58,510 bases of DNA, from the NCBI RefSeq assembly GCF_014180715.1, contig NZ_JACEFC010000011.1:1-58510 (forward strand), given 5' to 3'. The position numbers were made by a program, and so were the translations under genes. This document shows positions 17,584 to 24,626 of the stretch, piece after piece (positions within the stretch are counted from its first letter, which is position 1; every line of letters starts with the position of its first letter). The notes under the pieces are model-generated. The model ran no database searches. It was not told the origin of the DNA and worked only from the letters and a program-made list of their open reading frames with translations. This DNA is from Nocardioides stalactiti. Its GTDB lineage: Bacteria; Actinomycetota; Actinomycetes; Propionibacteriales; Nocardioidaceae.

Positions 17584-18731
17584 CGGTCTGGGACAGCCTC
17601 GTCGGCCAGCGCCCGACCATCGAGGCGCTCCGCACGGCCGCGTCCGGGCACGGGATGAGCCACGCCTGGCTGTTCACCGGTCCGCCGGGCAGCGGCCGCT
17701 CCAACACCGCCGTCGCCTTCGCGGCCGCGCTGCAGTGCGAGCAGGGCGGCGAGGGGCCGAGCTGTCCCGACGGCTGCCACGACTGCCACACCGTCCTCGC
17801 CGGCAGCCACGCCGACGTGTCGGTCGTCCGCACCGAGAAGCTGACGATCGGCGTCAAGGAGGTGCGCGACCTCGTCCGGCGGGCGTCCCTGAGCGCGATG
17901 GGCAAGCGGTGGCAGATCCTCATCGTCGAGGACGCCGACCGGCTCACCGAGCAGGCGTGCAACGCGCTGCTCAAGGCGATCGAGGAGCCCAATGCCCGCA
18001 CGGTCTGGATGCTCTGCGCGCCGACCGTCGACGACGTGCTGCCCACGATCCGCTCGCGCTGTCGCCTGGTCGCGCTGAGCACGCCGACGACTGCGGAGGT
18101 CGCCGGGTTCCTGCGTTCCCTGGGGTGCGACGAGGCGCGGGCGTCGTACGCCGCGCGCGCCAGCCAGGGCCACATCGGACGTGCTCGGGCGCTGGCCTTC
18201 GACGACGGGGTCCGTGACCGACGCCAGGACGTGGTCGCCATCCCCGCGCGGCTGACGACCCTCAAGGCCTGTCTCAGCTCCGCGACCCGGCTCGCCGAGG
18301 GGGCCAGGGCGGAGGCCGACGAGATCACCGCGGTCCTCGACGCGCGGGAGAAGGCCGACCTCGACACGGCCTACGGCGTCGTCGAGCGCGGTCGGCGACC
18401 GCGGGAGTACGCGCCGGCGCTGCGCGACCTCGAGCAGGCCCAGAAGACCCGCGCCAAGCGCCGCCAGCTCGACGTGGTCGACCGGGGGCTCGTCGACCTG
18501 GTGTCGATCTATCGCGACGCGATCGCGCTGGCCTCCGGTGCATCGGGCGAGCTCGTCAACGAGGACGTCCGGTCCGACGTCGAGGAGATCGCCGCGTCGT
18601 CGTCGCCGGAGCTCAACCTCCAACGCATCGGATGGATCTTCGAGGCGCGCGAGCAGATGCTGGAGTTCAACGTGCCCGTCGCGCTTGCCCTGGAGTCGAT
18701 GATGGTGGCACTCCGTGTGCCGGAGCGTTGA
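17580..18731 (+). CDS. holB: DNA polymerase III delta' subunit
   Basis: A 383-aa clamp-loader subunit. The P-loop reads 'GPPGSGRS', with Arg in place of the catalytic Lys, as expected for the ATPase-inactive delta'. A Cys cluster (C-x8-C-x3-C-x2-C, about residues 53-68) forms the zinc module. 'SRCRLVAL' near residue 160 carries the arginine-finger SRC motif. The start GTG overlaps the tmk stop. It loads the sliding clamp together with delta and tau/gamma, which are encoded elsewhere. Confidence 0.93.
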   Translation: MTVWDSLVGQRPTIEALRTAASGHGMSHAWLFTGPPGSGRSNTAVAFAAALQCEQGGEGPSCPDGCHDCHTVLAGSHADVSVVRTEKLTIGVKEVRDLVRRASLSAMGKRWQILIVEDADRLTEQACNALLKAIEEPNARTVWMLCAPTVDDVLPTIRSRCRLVALSTPTTAEVAGFLRSLGCDEARASYAARASQGHIGRARALAFDDGVRDRRQDVVAIPARLTTLKACLSSATRLAEGARAEADEITAVLDAREKADLDTAYGVVERGRRPREYAPALRDLEQAQKTRAKRRQLDVVDRGLVDLVSIYRDAIALASGASGELVNEDVRSDVEEIAASSSPELNLQRIGWIFEAREQMLEFNVPVALALESMMVALRVPER

Positions 18732-18772
18732 CCGGTGCGACCAGCGCCGGTGAAGTGGACTGAGGAGACCTG

Positions 18773-20362
18773 GTGAAGAAGCTGATCATCGCGATCATCG
18801 TCGTGTGGACGCTGGTGATCGCGTCGGCAGTCGTCGTCGGGGTCGTCCTGCTGACCCGTGACGACGACAGCACCGACGCCGACGACGACGGCGCGCCCAG
18901 TCCCTCGCCGACGACGCCGACCGACGTGTCGTCCTCGCCGACGTCGCCGACCGGTCCGGCCGGACCGGTCCCGGCCGGCCTGGAGGAGTTCTACAGCCAG
19001 CAGATCACCTGGGAGCCCTGCGGCGAGAACGAGTGCGGCACCCTCACCGTCCCGCTCGACTACGCCGACCCGACCGGCGACACGATCGACATCGCCCTCG
19101 AGCTCGCCGCGGCGACCGGTGAGCGGATCGGGTCGCTGGTGGTCAACCCCGGCGGTCCGGGCGCGCCGGGCACCAACATGGCGCGGGACAACGACTTCTA
19201 CTTCGCCCCTGAGCTGCGCGCGGCCTACGACATCGTCGGCTTCGACCCCCGCGGCACCGGTGAGTCCAGCCCGGTCGACTGCCTCGACGACGCCGAGCTC
19301 GACACCTACCTCGCCTCCGACCCCTCACCCGACGACCGGGCCGAGGTGCGGTCGTTCAACGAGGACGGCGCCGAGTTCTGGGCGGGGTGCGAGGAGCTGT
19401 CCGGCGCCCTCGGGTCGCACGTGAGCACGATCGAGGTGGCGCGCGACATGGACGTGCTCCGCGGTGTGCTCGGCGAGGTCAAGCTGCCCTATCTCGGTTT
19501 CTCCTACGGCACCCGCCTCGGGGCGACGTACGCCGAGCTGTTCCCGGAGAACGTCGGACGGTTCGTCCTCGACGGCGCCGTCGACCCGAGCCTGCCTGCC
19601 CTCGAGGGCTCGCTCAGCCAGGCCAAGGGCTTCGAGACCGCCCTGCGCGCCTACGTCCAGAACTGCGTCGACACCGGTGACTGCTTCCTCGGTGACAGCG
19701 TCGACGAGGGTGTCGGGACCATCAGCGACCTGGTCGACTCGATCGAGGACGAGCCGTTGCCGACCAACGACCCCGGTGGCCGCGACCTCACCGTCGGGCT
19801 CGCGTTCTACGGGATCATCACGCCGCTGTACGCCGAGGACTACTGGACCTACCTCGACCTCGCGCTGGAGGAGGCGCTCGACGGGTCGGGCGACACGCTG
19901 CTGCTGCTCGCCGACTCCTACGCCTCCCGCGAGAACGGCGCCTTCACGGACAACAGCGTCGAGGCGATCGGCGTCATCAACTGTCTCGACGACCCGTTCG
20001 CGATCTCGACCGACGAGGTCCCGGACTACTTCGACGACTTCGCCGAGGCGTCCCCGACGTTCGGCGAGGTGTTCGCGTGGGGCCTCACCTACTGCGAGGA
20101 CACCCCGTTCCGGACGACCGAGCCCGAGATCGAGATCGACGGCTCCGGCGCCGACCCGATCGTCGTCATCGGCACGACCCGCGACCCGGCGACGCCGTAC
20201 CAGGAGGCGGTGGCGATGGCCGAGCAGCTCGAGTCCGGCGTCCTGCTCAGCCGCGACGGTGACGGCCACACGGCCTACAACCGCGGCAACGCCTGTATCG
20301 ACGCCGCGGTCCACGCCTACCTGATCGACGGGGTGGTTCCCGCCGACGGCACCGACTGCTGA
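18773..20362 (+). CDS. Secreted or membrane-anchored alpha/beta hydrolase (TAP C-terminal domain)
   Basis: A 529-aa protein with an N-terminal membrane helix (residues 3-26) and a Thr/Ser/Pro stalk. The alpha/beta hydrolase has oxyanion 'NPGGPG' near 122, nucleophile Ser in 'GFSYGTRLGA' near 240, an Asp in 'TTRDPATPY' near 464, and His in 'DGDGHTAYN' near 498. The C-terminal region matches the TAP-like domain of actinomycete tripeptidyl aminopeptidases (SlpD/E, Hip1 type). It probably cleaves peptides or esters outside the cell. The GTG start follows GAGGAGACCTG. Confidence 0.88.
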   Translation: MKKLIIAIIVVWTLVIASAVVVGVVLLTRDDDSTDADDDGAPSPSPTTPTDVSSSPTSPTGPAGPVPAGLEEFYSQQITWEPCGENECGTLTVPLDYADPTGDTIDIALELAAATGERIGSLVVNPGGPGAPGTNMARDNDFYFAPELRAAYDIVGFDPRGTGESSPVDCLDDAELDTYLASDPSPDDRAEVRSFNEDGAEFWAGCEELSGALGSHVSTIEVARDMDVLRGVLGEVKLPYLGFSYGTRLGATYAELFPENVGRFVLDGAVDPSLPALEGSLSQAKGFETALRAYVQNCVDTGDCFLGDSVDEGVGTISDLVDSIEDEPLPTNDPGGRDLTVGLAFYGIITPLYAEDYWTYLDLALEEALDGSGDTLLLLADSYASRENGAFTDNSVEAIGVINCLDDPFAISTDEVPDYFDDFAEASPTFGEVFAWGLTYCEDTPFRTTEPEIEIDGSGADPIVVIGTTRDPATPYQEAVAMAEQLESGVLLSRDGDGHTAYNRGNACIDAAVHAYLIDGVVPADGTDC

Positions 20363-20367
20363 GGAGT

Positions 20368-20417
20368 GGGTCGTCCGACTCAGCGTGACCTATGGGCCAC
20401 GCTCACTCGGACGACCC
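20368..20417 (+). terminator. Terminator of the hydrolase gene
   Basis: A 20-bp inverted repeat (18 pairs, two mismatches; arms 20368-20387 and 20398-20417) with a 10-nt loop, starting 6 bases after the stop. Confidence 0.7.
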
Positions 20418-20489
20418 GCCGGTTTCGCCCCCCTGGGCGCCCGCCGGTATGCTTCCGCAGGTTGTTGCCACGCCTCGGTGCGGTAGCAC

Positions 20490-20562
20490 GCCGCCTTAGC
20501 TCAGTCGGTAGAGCGATTCACTCGTAATGACTAGGTCGTCGGTTCGATTCCGACAGGCGGCT
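20490..20562 (+). tRNA. tRNA-Thr (anticodon CGT); phage attachment site
   Basis: A 73-nt cloverleaf. The acceptor stem GCCGCCT/AGGCGGC, D arm GCTC...GAGC, anticodon loop CTCGTAA (anticodon CGT, codon ACG, Thr) and T arm GTCGGTTCGATTCCGAC are all present. CCA is not encoded; CC is followed by G. One anticodon-stem pair (T-C) is mismatched. Its 3' part from 20520 on is the left copy of the prophage core, so the phage restores the gene on integration. Confidence 0.95.
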
Positions 20563-20564
20563 CC
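20520..20564 (+). repeat. attL core (45-bp direct repeat, left copy)
   Basis: The 45 bases from the anticodon loop to the CC after the discriminator base match 57234-57278 exactly. The flanking bases differ on both sides (C/A on the left, G/A on the right). Confidence 0.95.
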
Positions 20565-20569
20565 GCGTG

Positions 20570-20597
20570 AAACCCGGTCCCTGAAGGGGCCGGGTTT
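20570..20597 (+). terminator. Phage-borne copy of the tRNA terminator
   Basis: A 12-bp stem (AAACCCGGTCCC / GGGGCCGGGTTT, one wobble) with a TGAA loop, five bases after the attL core. It differs at one loop base from the chromosomal hairpin at 57283-57310 over 27 nt, so the tRNA keeps an equivalent terminator after integration. Confidence 0.8.
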
Positions 20598-20604
20598 CGT
20601 CGTA

Positions 20605-20624
20605 TGTAGCCATCACTGTAGCCA
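20605..20624 (+). repeat. Integrase arm-type sites, P' side
   Basis: Two copies of TGTAGCCA spaced 12 bp (20605-20612, 20617-20624), about 40 bp inside the attL core. The same pair with the same spacing lies at 57129-57148, on the other side of the core in the circular phage. These fit arm sites for the integrase N-terminal domain. Confidence 0.7.
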
Positions 20625-20662
20625 ATCTGGATTCGTCGGGCCCGCGCAGTACGGTCCCCGCC

Positions 20663-20905
20663 ATGGAGACCACCCCCGCACTGACGGACCTTGAGCTAGC
20701 CGTGCTCGAGTTCGAGCGCGCCAGGTGGAAGTACTCCGGCGCGAAAGACGCAGCCATCCTCAGCATGTTCGGATGGAGCCCCACCCGCTACTACCAGTTC
20801 CTGAACCGGCTGATCGACCGCCCGGAGGCGCTGGTAGCCGACCCGCAGCTGGTGAATCGGTTGCAGCGTCTCCGGGACGTGCGGCGGCGGGCGCGAGCGT
20901 CGTGA
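20663..20905 (+). CDS. DUF3263 protein
   Basis: An 80-aa protein with the DUF3263 pattern: 'LAVLEFERARWKYSGAKDAA', then 'FGWSPTRYYQFLNRLIDRPE' and a basic C-terminus. This small helical, probably DNA-binding family occurs in actinobacterial chromosomes and in many actinophages; its function is not known. TACGGT ends 7 bases before the ATG and there is no ribosome-binding site, so it is probably leaderless. It is the first gene after attL and heads a three-gene run joined by four-base overlaps. Confidence 0.8.
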   Translation: METTPALTDLELAVLEFERARWKYSGAKDAAILSMFGWSPTRYYQFLNRLIDRPEALVADPQLVNRLQRLRDVRRRARAS

Positions 20906-21114
20906 GTAGGTTCACCGATGACCTGGTGTTCCGCCGACGGGGCGAGCCGCCGCCGATCCACTTCGACGGCATCCTGCGTCGGCACCTGGGCGTCCTCCAC
21001 GCGCCACACGCCGTGGCGCTCGACGCCATTCGTGAGTGGCTCGCCAGCAACGAGCCCTCACCGACGCTGCGACGTTCGCTTGAGGAAAGTGACTTCGCCG
21101 CGGCACTGCAATGA
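20902..21114 (+). CDS. Small hypothetical prophage protein
   Basis: A 70-aa protein starting at a GTG that overlaps the previous stop (GTGA) and ending in an ATGA overlap with the next gene. It is polar with a helical C-terminal half ('SPTLRRSLEESDFAAAL') and has no recognised domain. Coupling to the DUF3263 gene suggests a shared role. Confidence 0.6.
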   Translation: MSRFTDDLVFRRRGEPPPIHFDGILRRHLGVLHAPHAVALDAIREWLASNEPSPTLRRSLEESDFAAALQ

Positions 21115-21323
21115 CCGACCAGCGCCATGTCTTCGTTCGCCGAGAGCACGATCCGCGGGAGTACCCCGGGCTGCTCCTTGAGTGGAGACGCGACGCCGAG
21201 GGCCAGTGGGAGGCGCGGGTGACGTACATCGAGGAGAAGCTCGGGCGCAGCGTCACGGAGTGGGCGCCGGCGGTGTGGCTGCGCCCGATCGAGCCGCAGG
21301 CGCCCCGGCCTGCTCAAGGCTGA
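21111..21323 (+). CDS. Small hypothetical prophage protein
   Basis: A 70-aa protein rich in Arg, Glu and Trp ('LLLEWRRDAEGQWEARV'), last of the three overlapping plus-strand genes. Its first 20 bases form the left copy of a direct repeat found again at 23259. Its 3' end overlaps the convergent serine recombinase by 10 bases. The family is unknown; it may have been joined to this operon by insertion of the recombinase unit. Confidence 0.55.
   Translation: MTDQRHVFVRREHDPREYPGLLLEWRRDAEGQWEARVTYIEEKLGRSVTEWAPAVWLRPIEPQAPRPAQG
21112..21131 (+). repeat. Direct repeat, left copy, flanking the serine recombinase region
   Basis: TGACCGACCAGCGCCATGTC recurs at 23259-23278 with one difference (T/C at position 17). 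Both copies begin with the stop codon of the preceding plus-strand gene. Confidence 0.7.
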
Positions 21324-22654
21324 GTCGCCAGCGAGAGTCGGGACGGATCGAACCTTGGCGGGCTGGTCTTGTCGGCGGGTGCGACTGCCCAGCCCGTGAA
21401 TCCTCGGCCTACGAGCAGTGCCCGGACGAGCTCACGCTTCTCCACCGGCTGCAGACGCTCCCACGCTGTTGCCGGCGCCTGTGACCTGACGACTCGCCGC
21501 GCTGCCCGCGGGATGGCAGGGGCAGGCGAGCCGGCCGCAACTAGACGGAGCGCGTCGGGACGGGCCAGGGCTTCGAGCGACCAACTCGCGACGACGGTCT
21601 CGACGTGCGGCCCTGAGACGAACGTGTGTCCGCACCCTCGTTCCCGCCGCTGGGTCGAGCACCAGTAGTTGTGCGTGCGCCGGTTGCCGTACTGGTAGCA
21701 GATCCCGACCATGGGCGCCCCGCAGCGCCCGCACCAGAGGAGACGTCCGCACCAGTAGCGCAGGTTCGGGACCTTGAGCCGAACCGTTCCCTGCGCGAGC
21801 TTCGCCAGAAGCGCATCACGCTGGGTCGTCGTGATGATGCCGGGCCAGGTCGCCGGGCCAACGATCTCCCCTCGATGGGTGCGCAGGCCGGCGATCCGCC
21901 CGGACCGCAGGAGCTGATGAAGTGTTCCCGGTGACCACTGCTCGGCGCGGACCGGTCGGATCTTTCGTCGGTTCAGGTCCTCACAGACGGACAGGACCGT
22001 TTCGCCTGTGAGCACGCGTGCGGCGGCATCTCGGATGACGTCGGCTTCCGACTGACGGATGGTGACGTGGTCTGCTTCGTACCCGAACGGCCGCCCGCCG
22101 CCGCCTGGTCGACCAGCCGCTGCGATCTCGTCCATCTTCCGCTTGATGCGGCGGCTCGCGTCGCGGCTGGCCTTGTTGGCGATGGCGACCATGACTCGCG
22201 CCATCGTGACGTCAGCGTCGTTGTCGAGGCGCAGCGAGCCGGTCACAGAGCGAACGGCGACGCGCGGCTCGGTGTGCTCGACGACGTCGATCAGGTCCTC
22301 GAGGTCACGCGGGTCCCGGGCTGCTCTGTCGAGGTCGTAGGCGATGAGCGCGTCGGCCTCGCCGTTCTCGAGCATGTCGAGGACGTGGCGGAATCCCGGC
22401 CGGACCGTTCGGAGTTGCTGCCGACCGCCTGGCGTCCTGATCTTGCGGCGGGCGAACGCTGAGGTGTCGTTCTCGACGATGACCTCGATCGGGTCGGGCC
22501 ACCTCAGGAGTTGGGCGAGTGTGCGGACATCTTCCTCTTGGCGGGCGACGCCGAGGGCGTCTCCCGTCCTGTCGTCACTGATCCGGACAAGGCCGACCGG
22601 GCGGCTGGGGACAAGGTCTTCCACCGACCGACGGTAGGCCGTCTTCTTGCTCAA
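21314..22654 (-). CDS. Large serine recombinase (phage-type serine integrase)
   Basis: A 446-aa recombinase. The resolvase domain (about residues 18-170) has catalytic Ser26 in 'VGLVRISDDR' and the conserved 'ALIAYDLDRAARDP'. The recombinase domain follows ('GRPGGGGRPFGYE', about 187-310), then a zinc ribbon with 'LLWCGRCG' and 'YWCSTQRRERGCGH' (about 315-360) and a helical C-terminus. All parts needed for activity are visible. It would join short attP and attB sites by serine-linked cleavage. It faces both neighbouring plus-strand genes tail-to-tail or head-to-head. Confidence 0.9.
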   Translation of the reverse strand: MSKKTAYRRSVEDLVPSRPVGLVRISDDRTGDALGVARQEEDVRTLAQLLRWPDPIEVIVENDTSAFARRKIRTPGGRQQLRTVRPGFRHVLDMLENGEADALIAYDLDRAARDPRDLEDLIDVVEHTEPRVAVRSVTGSLRLDNDADVTMARVMVAIANKASRDASRRIKRKMDEIAAAGRPGGGGRPFGYEADHVTIRQSEADVIRDAAARVLTGETVLSVCEDLNRRKIRPVRAEQWSPGTLHQLLRSGRIAGLRTHRGEIVGPATWPGIITTTQRDALLAKLAQGTVRLKVPNLRYWCGRLLWCGRCGAPMVGICYQYGNRRTHNYWCSTQRRERGCGHTFVSGPHVETVVASWSLEALARPDALRLVAAGSPAPAIPRAARRVVRSQAPATAWERLQPVEKRELVRALLVGRGFTGWAVAPADKTSPPRFDPSRLSLATQP

Positions 22655-22694
22655 GGCGCCGCAAACCGATCGCAGGCGGGGCTAGCCTTCGGCC

Positions 22695-23261
22695 ATGCGC
22701 CGCGCCCTCGCCGTCTTGCTAACCACCTGGCTGCTGGCGATCTTTCCCCACGCGGCCGCCGTCGACGGCACGTTGACCCGCACCGAGTTCCGCCAGGTGA
22801 AGCGCGGAGACACGCTCGCCGACGTCCGCCGCACCTGGGACGTTGGCCACGGGCGGTGCTGGTACTTCAATGGCGAGTGGGGCCTGGCGTGGAAGATCCG
22901 CGGCCGATCGACCTGGGTGACCGCCGAGTTCCACTACCGGCGCGGCGCCTGGCGCTTGATGTCGAAGGACTGGAACACGCTGTTCGTGGACTTCGGTGGC
23001 TGCCGAGACCAGCCCGCCCGGTCGGTGGCCGACACGCCCGGCTGCGCCAGCGCGACCGAGATCGAACGGGTCGGCGACACAGACCTCTCCATCGCGCAGA
23101 TCCGTCGGGTGTTCGATGTCCGCGGACGCCAGGTCGACCGCGGACCGGGGACGCGGGATCGCATCTATCCGGGCTGTGGTCGCGTGATCCAGGTGTGGAT
23201 CTACTACCAGTGGCGCGATGGCGCGTTCCGCTGGAACGGAAGCAGCCACACGACACGGTGA
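22695..23261 (+). CDS. Secreted protein with two BLIP/BamE-like repeats
   Basis: A 188-aa protein with a signal peptide (about residues 1-21, 'FPHAAA'). Two similar halves follow, each opening with an acidic/basic phrase ending in 'V..G.T/D' plus a helix ('TRTEFRQVKRGDTLADVRR' and 'ATEIERVGDTDLSIAQIRR'). Each then has a Trp/Tyr-rich beta meander and cysteines. The pattern resembles the tandem beta-lactamase-inhibitor/SmpA-type fold; this is inference from pattern only. TAGCCT ends 6 bases before the ATG, so it likely has its own leaderless promoter and is expressed in the lysogen. Confidence 0.65.
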   Translation: MRRALAVLLTTWLLAIFPHAAAVDGTLTRTEFRQVKRGDTLADVRRTWDVGHGRCWYFNGEWGLAWKIRGRSTWVTAEFHYRRGAWRLMSKDWNTLFVDFGGCRDQPARSVADTPGCASATEIERVGDTDLSIAQIRRVFDVRGRQVDRGPGTRDRIYPGCGRVIQVWIYYQWRDGAFRWNGSSHTTR

Positions 23262-23278
23262 CCGACCAGCGCCACGTC
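23259..23278 (+). repeat. Direct repeat, right copy
   Basis: Matches 21112-21131 at 19 of 20 bases in the same orientation. The copy would encode the same first residues (TDQRHV), but the frame after it is not a convincing gene. Confidence 0.7.
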
Positions 23279-23325
23279 GACGCGCGTCGCATAGAAGTCC
23301 GGCGGCTCGTGCGTACCCTCCCCTC

Positions 23326-23559
23326 ATGGCATCAGCGAAGAGTGATCCCGGCGACTCGCCGTTCGCATACATCCTGTGTGGCCTGGTCCTCCAGGCGTTC
23401 GGTGGCGCGGTGTTCGGAGCAGCGTGGAGCGAGGACGAGACCCTGATCGCCTTGGTCGGAGCTGGCATCGCCTCGATCGGGGGACTCCTCGCGCTTGTCG
23501 GCGTGATCGGGGCGGGCGTCGCGCTGGGGCTGCGGATGCACGCCCGTCAGTCGGACTGA
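23326..23559 (+). CDS. Small two-helix membrane protein
   Basis: A 77-aa protein with two hydrophobic helices (about residues 13-33 and 42-68). TACCCT ends 6 bases before the ATG with no ribosome-binding site, another leaderless arrangement. It is followed 4 bases later by a second protein of the same layout, suggesting a duplicated pair. Membrane cargo expressed from a prophage often affects superinfection, but nothing here proves it. Confidence 0.6.
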   Translation: MASAKSDPGDSPFAYILCGLVLQAFGGAVFGAAWSEDETLIALVGAGIASIGGLLALVGVIGAGVALGLRMHARQSD

Positions 23560-23563
23560 GCGC

Positions 23564-23791
23564 GTGGCAACGACGCGCAGCGGCACCTCGGACCTCTGGC
23601 TGTTCTTCCTCCTCGGCCTAGCCGCCCAGGGCATCGGCCTCGCGTGCGCCCTGTTCGGCGCGGCGAGCGCGGAGGGTGGCGCGCTGGAGGTGGTCGGCTG
23701 GGTGCTGCTCGGGGTCGGCGGCGTGCTGACGTTCGTGGCCGCCGTCGGCTTCGCGGTGCTGCTCGGCCTGCGCGCCCACGACGACGCTTGA
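23564..23791 (+). CDS. Small two-helix membrane protein
   Basis: A 75-aa protein starting with GTG. Its two hydrophobic segments (about residues 11-30 and 43-68) and short charged ends mirror the preceding gene, including a common C-terminal 'VA.GFAVLLGLRAH' versus 'IGAGVALGLRMHA' pattern. It is probably a paralogue co-transcribed with it. Function unknown. Confidence 0.6.
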   Translation: MATTRSGTSDLWLFFLLGLAAQGIGLACALFGAASAEGGALEVVGWVLLGVGGVLTFVAAVGFAVLLGLRAHDDA

Positions 23792-23802
23792 AAACGACGA
23801 AA

Positions 23803-23832
23803 GCCCCCGCCCTCCCGGAGAAGAGCGGGGGC
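23803..23832 (-). terminator. Terminator of the late (structural/lysis) operon
   Basis: An 8-bp perfect stem GCCCCCGC / GCGGGGGC around a 14-nt loop. On the minus strand it is followed by TTTCGTCGTTTT, giving a usable T-rich tail. It closes the minus-strand late genes; the plus-strand tail is not T-rich. Confidence 0.75.
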
Positions 23833-23873
23833 GACAAGTGAGAACAGCGGCGTCGCTATTCTCACTTAGCCGT

Positions 23874-24056
23874 TCAGTCGTAGGCCCTATACCCGCGCCA
23901 GACGTGCACAGCGAGATAGGTCGTTACCGCAGCCCACAGCGCGGCGAACGCGGCCCGGGGCAGCACGCGCCGGGTGACCGAGCAGATGGTGGCGCGTCCT
24001 CGTCGGTGCTGGAGGTAGTTGACGGCCAAGGACGCGAGGAGCGGGATCCAGGCCAT
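23874..24056 (-). CDS. Small membrane protein of the lysis cassette
   Basis: A 60-aa protein with a basic middle ('RRGRATICSVTRR') and a C-terminal membrane helix (about residues 34-52). Proteins with this 'GR.TIC..TRR' phrase before a helix are frequent beside actinophage lysis genes. It is the last gene before the late terminator and its ATG overlaps the upstream stop (TGATG). Confidence 0.6.
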   Translation of the reverse strand: MAWIPLLASLAVNYLQHRRGRATICSVTRRVLPRAAFAALWAAVTTYLAVHVWRGYRAYD

Positions 24057-24139
24057 CAGTCGTCGTCCTCACTGAGGTCGACGTCGAACAGGTCGTCGGG
24101 GATCAGCCGCCCGAGCAGCTCGCCCAGCCAGGCGAGCAC
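24056..24139 (-). CDS. Very small acidic ORF
   Basis: A 27-codon frame with a GTG start, an amphipathic N-terminus and the C-terminus 'DLFDVDLSEDDD'. It ends in a TGATG overlap with the next gene and begins 6 bases after the holin stop. Position and coupling support it; the ribosome-binding site is weak. Confidence 0.35.
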   Translation of the reverse strand: MLAWLGELLGRLIPDDLFDVDLSEDDD

Positions 24140-24145
24140 AGCTGA

Positions 24146-24430
24146 CTACCGCACGATCAGGACGTAGAGCAGGAGCGCCAGCCCGACGCCAGCCGCGACG
24201 CACAGGACCAGTCGCGCCTCGCCGGCGCCACGGTCGGGCGGCTGGACGCTCCCGCCCTGGTGACGTCCGGTGGGGTCGAGGTTCGGCACGAGGTAGACGC
24301 CGACCGCGGTGAGGAACGCGGAGACGATCGCGCCCCACTTCTGGACGTCGGGGTCGTCGGGGAAGGCGATCAGGACGGCGGTCAGCGTCGCGCCGATGAC
24401 GGCAATGACGGCCTTGGCGTAGTGCTTCAT
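24146..24430 (-). CDS. Holin-like membrane protein
   Basis: A 94-aa protein with a helix at about residues 4-22, a second at about 32-48 ('WGAIVSAFLTAVGVYLVP'), a polar loop, and a third at 74-92. Size, helices and position after endolysin match actinophage holins, which form the inner-membrane lesions that let endolysin act. ATG 24430 is chosen because AAGGAG precedes it by six bases. It overlaps the stop of the upstream frame as ATGA. Confidence 0.65.
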   Translation of the reverse strand: MKHYAKAVIAVIGATLTAVLIAFPDDPDVQKWGAIVSAFLTAVGVYLVPNLDPTGRHQGGSVQPPDRGAGEARLVLCVAAGVGLALLLYVLIVR

Positions 24431-24626
24431 GACTGCTCCTTGCATCGGAAGGCGGGCGTACAGTGGCGGTTGTGCGAATGCGGCTTGCAGTGGACCCGGA
24501 TCTCGGTGTTGTCGCGGCTGCGATCGATGACCAGGGGCGGATCGTCGCGACGGAAGCCGCCGTGGTTCGCGACGGCCTGGACTCTGTCCTCGAGGGAGTG
24601 GGCCTGTTCGATCCGCTCGACTAGCG
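24427..24626 (-). other. Open frame without a start codon between EEP gene and holin (-1 frame of EEP gene)
   Basis: This frame of about 65 codons begins at the EEP stop codon and ends in an ATGA overlap with the holin ATG, just as a real gene would. Its composition is protein-like, with 'LVERIEQAHSLEDRVQAVA' and a Cys/His-rich end. It contains no ATG, GTG or TTG. It lies in the -1 frame of the EEP gene, so a frameshifted EEP extension, a damaged gene or an unusual start codon are possible. Confidence 0.4.

Larger units (their letters stand above)
21112..23278. mobile_element. Candidate small element mobilised by a serine recombinase
   Basis: About 2.15 kb between 20-bp near-identical direct repeats. 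It contains a 70-aa gene, a full-length large serine recombinase and a secreted-protein gene. The repeats may be attL/attR of a nested element, but a duplicated gene start could also explain them. The tyrosine integrase already accounts for prophage integration, which makes the second recombinase surplus. Confidence 0.4.

Noticed and set aside
23796-23840. Terminator for the plus-strand membrane genes
   Set aside because: The plus-strand side lacks a T-run; the T-rich tail is on the minus strand, so it was assigned to the late operon.
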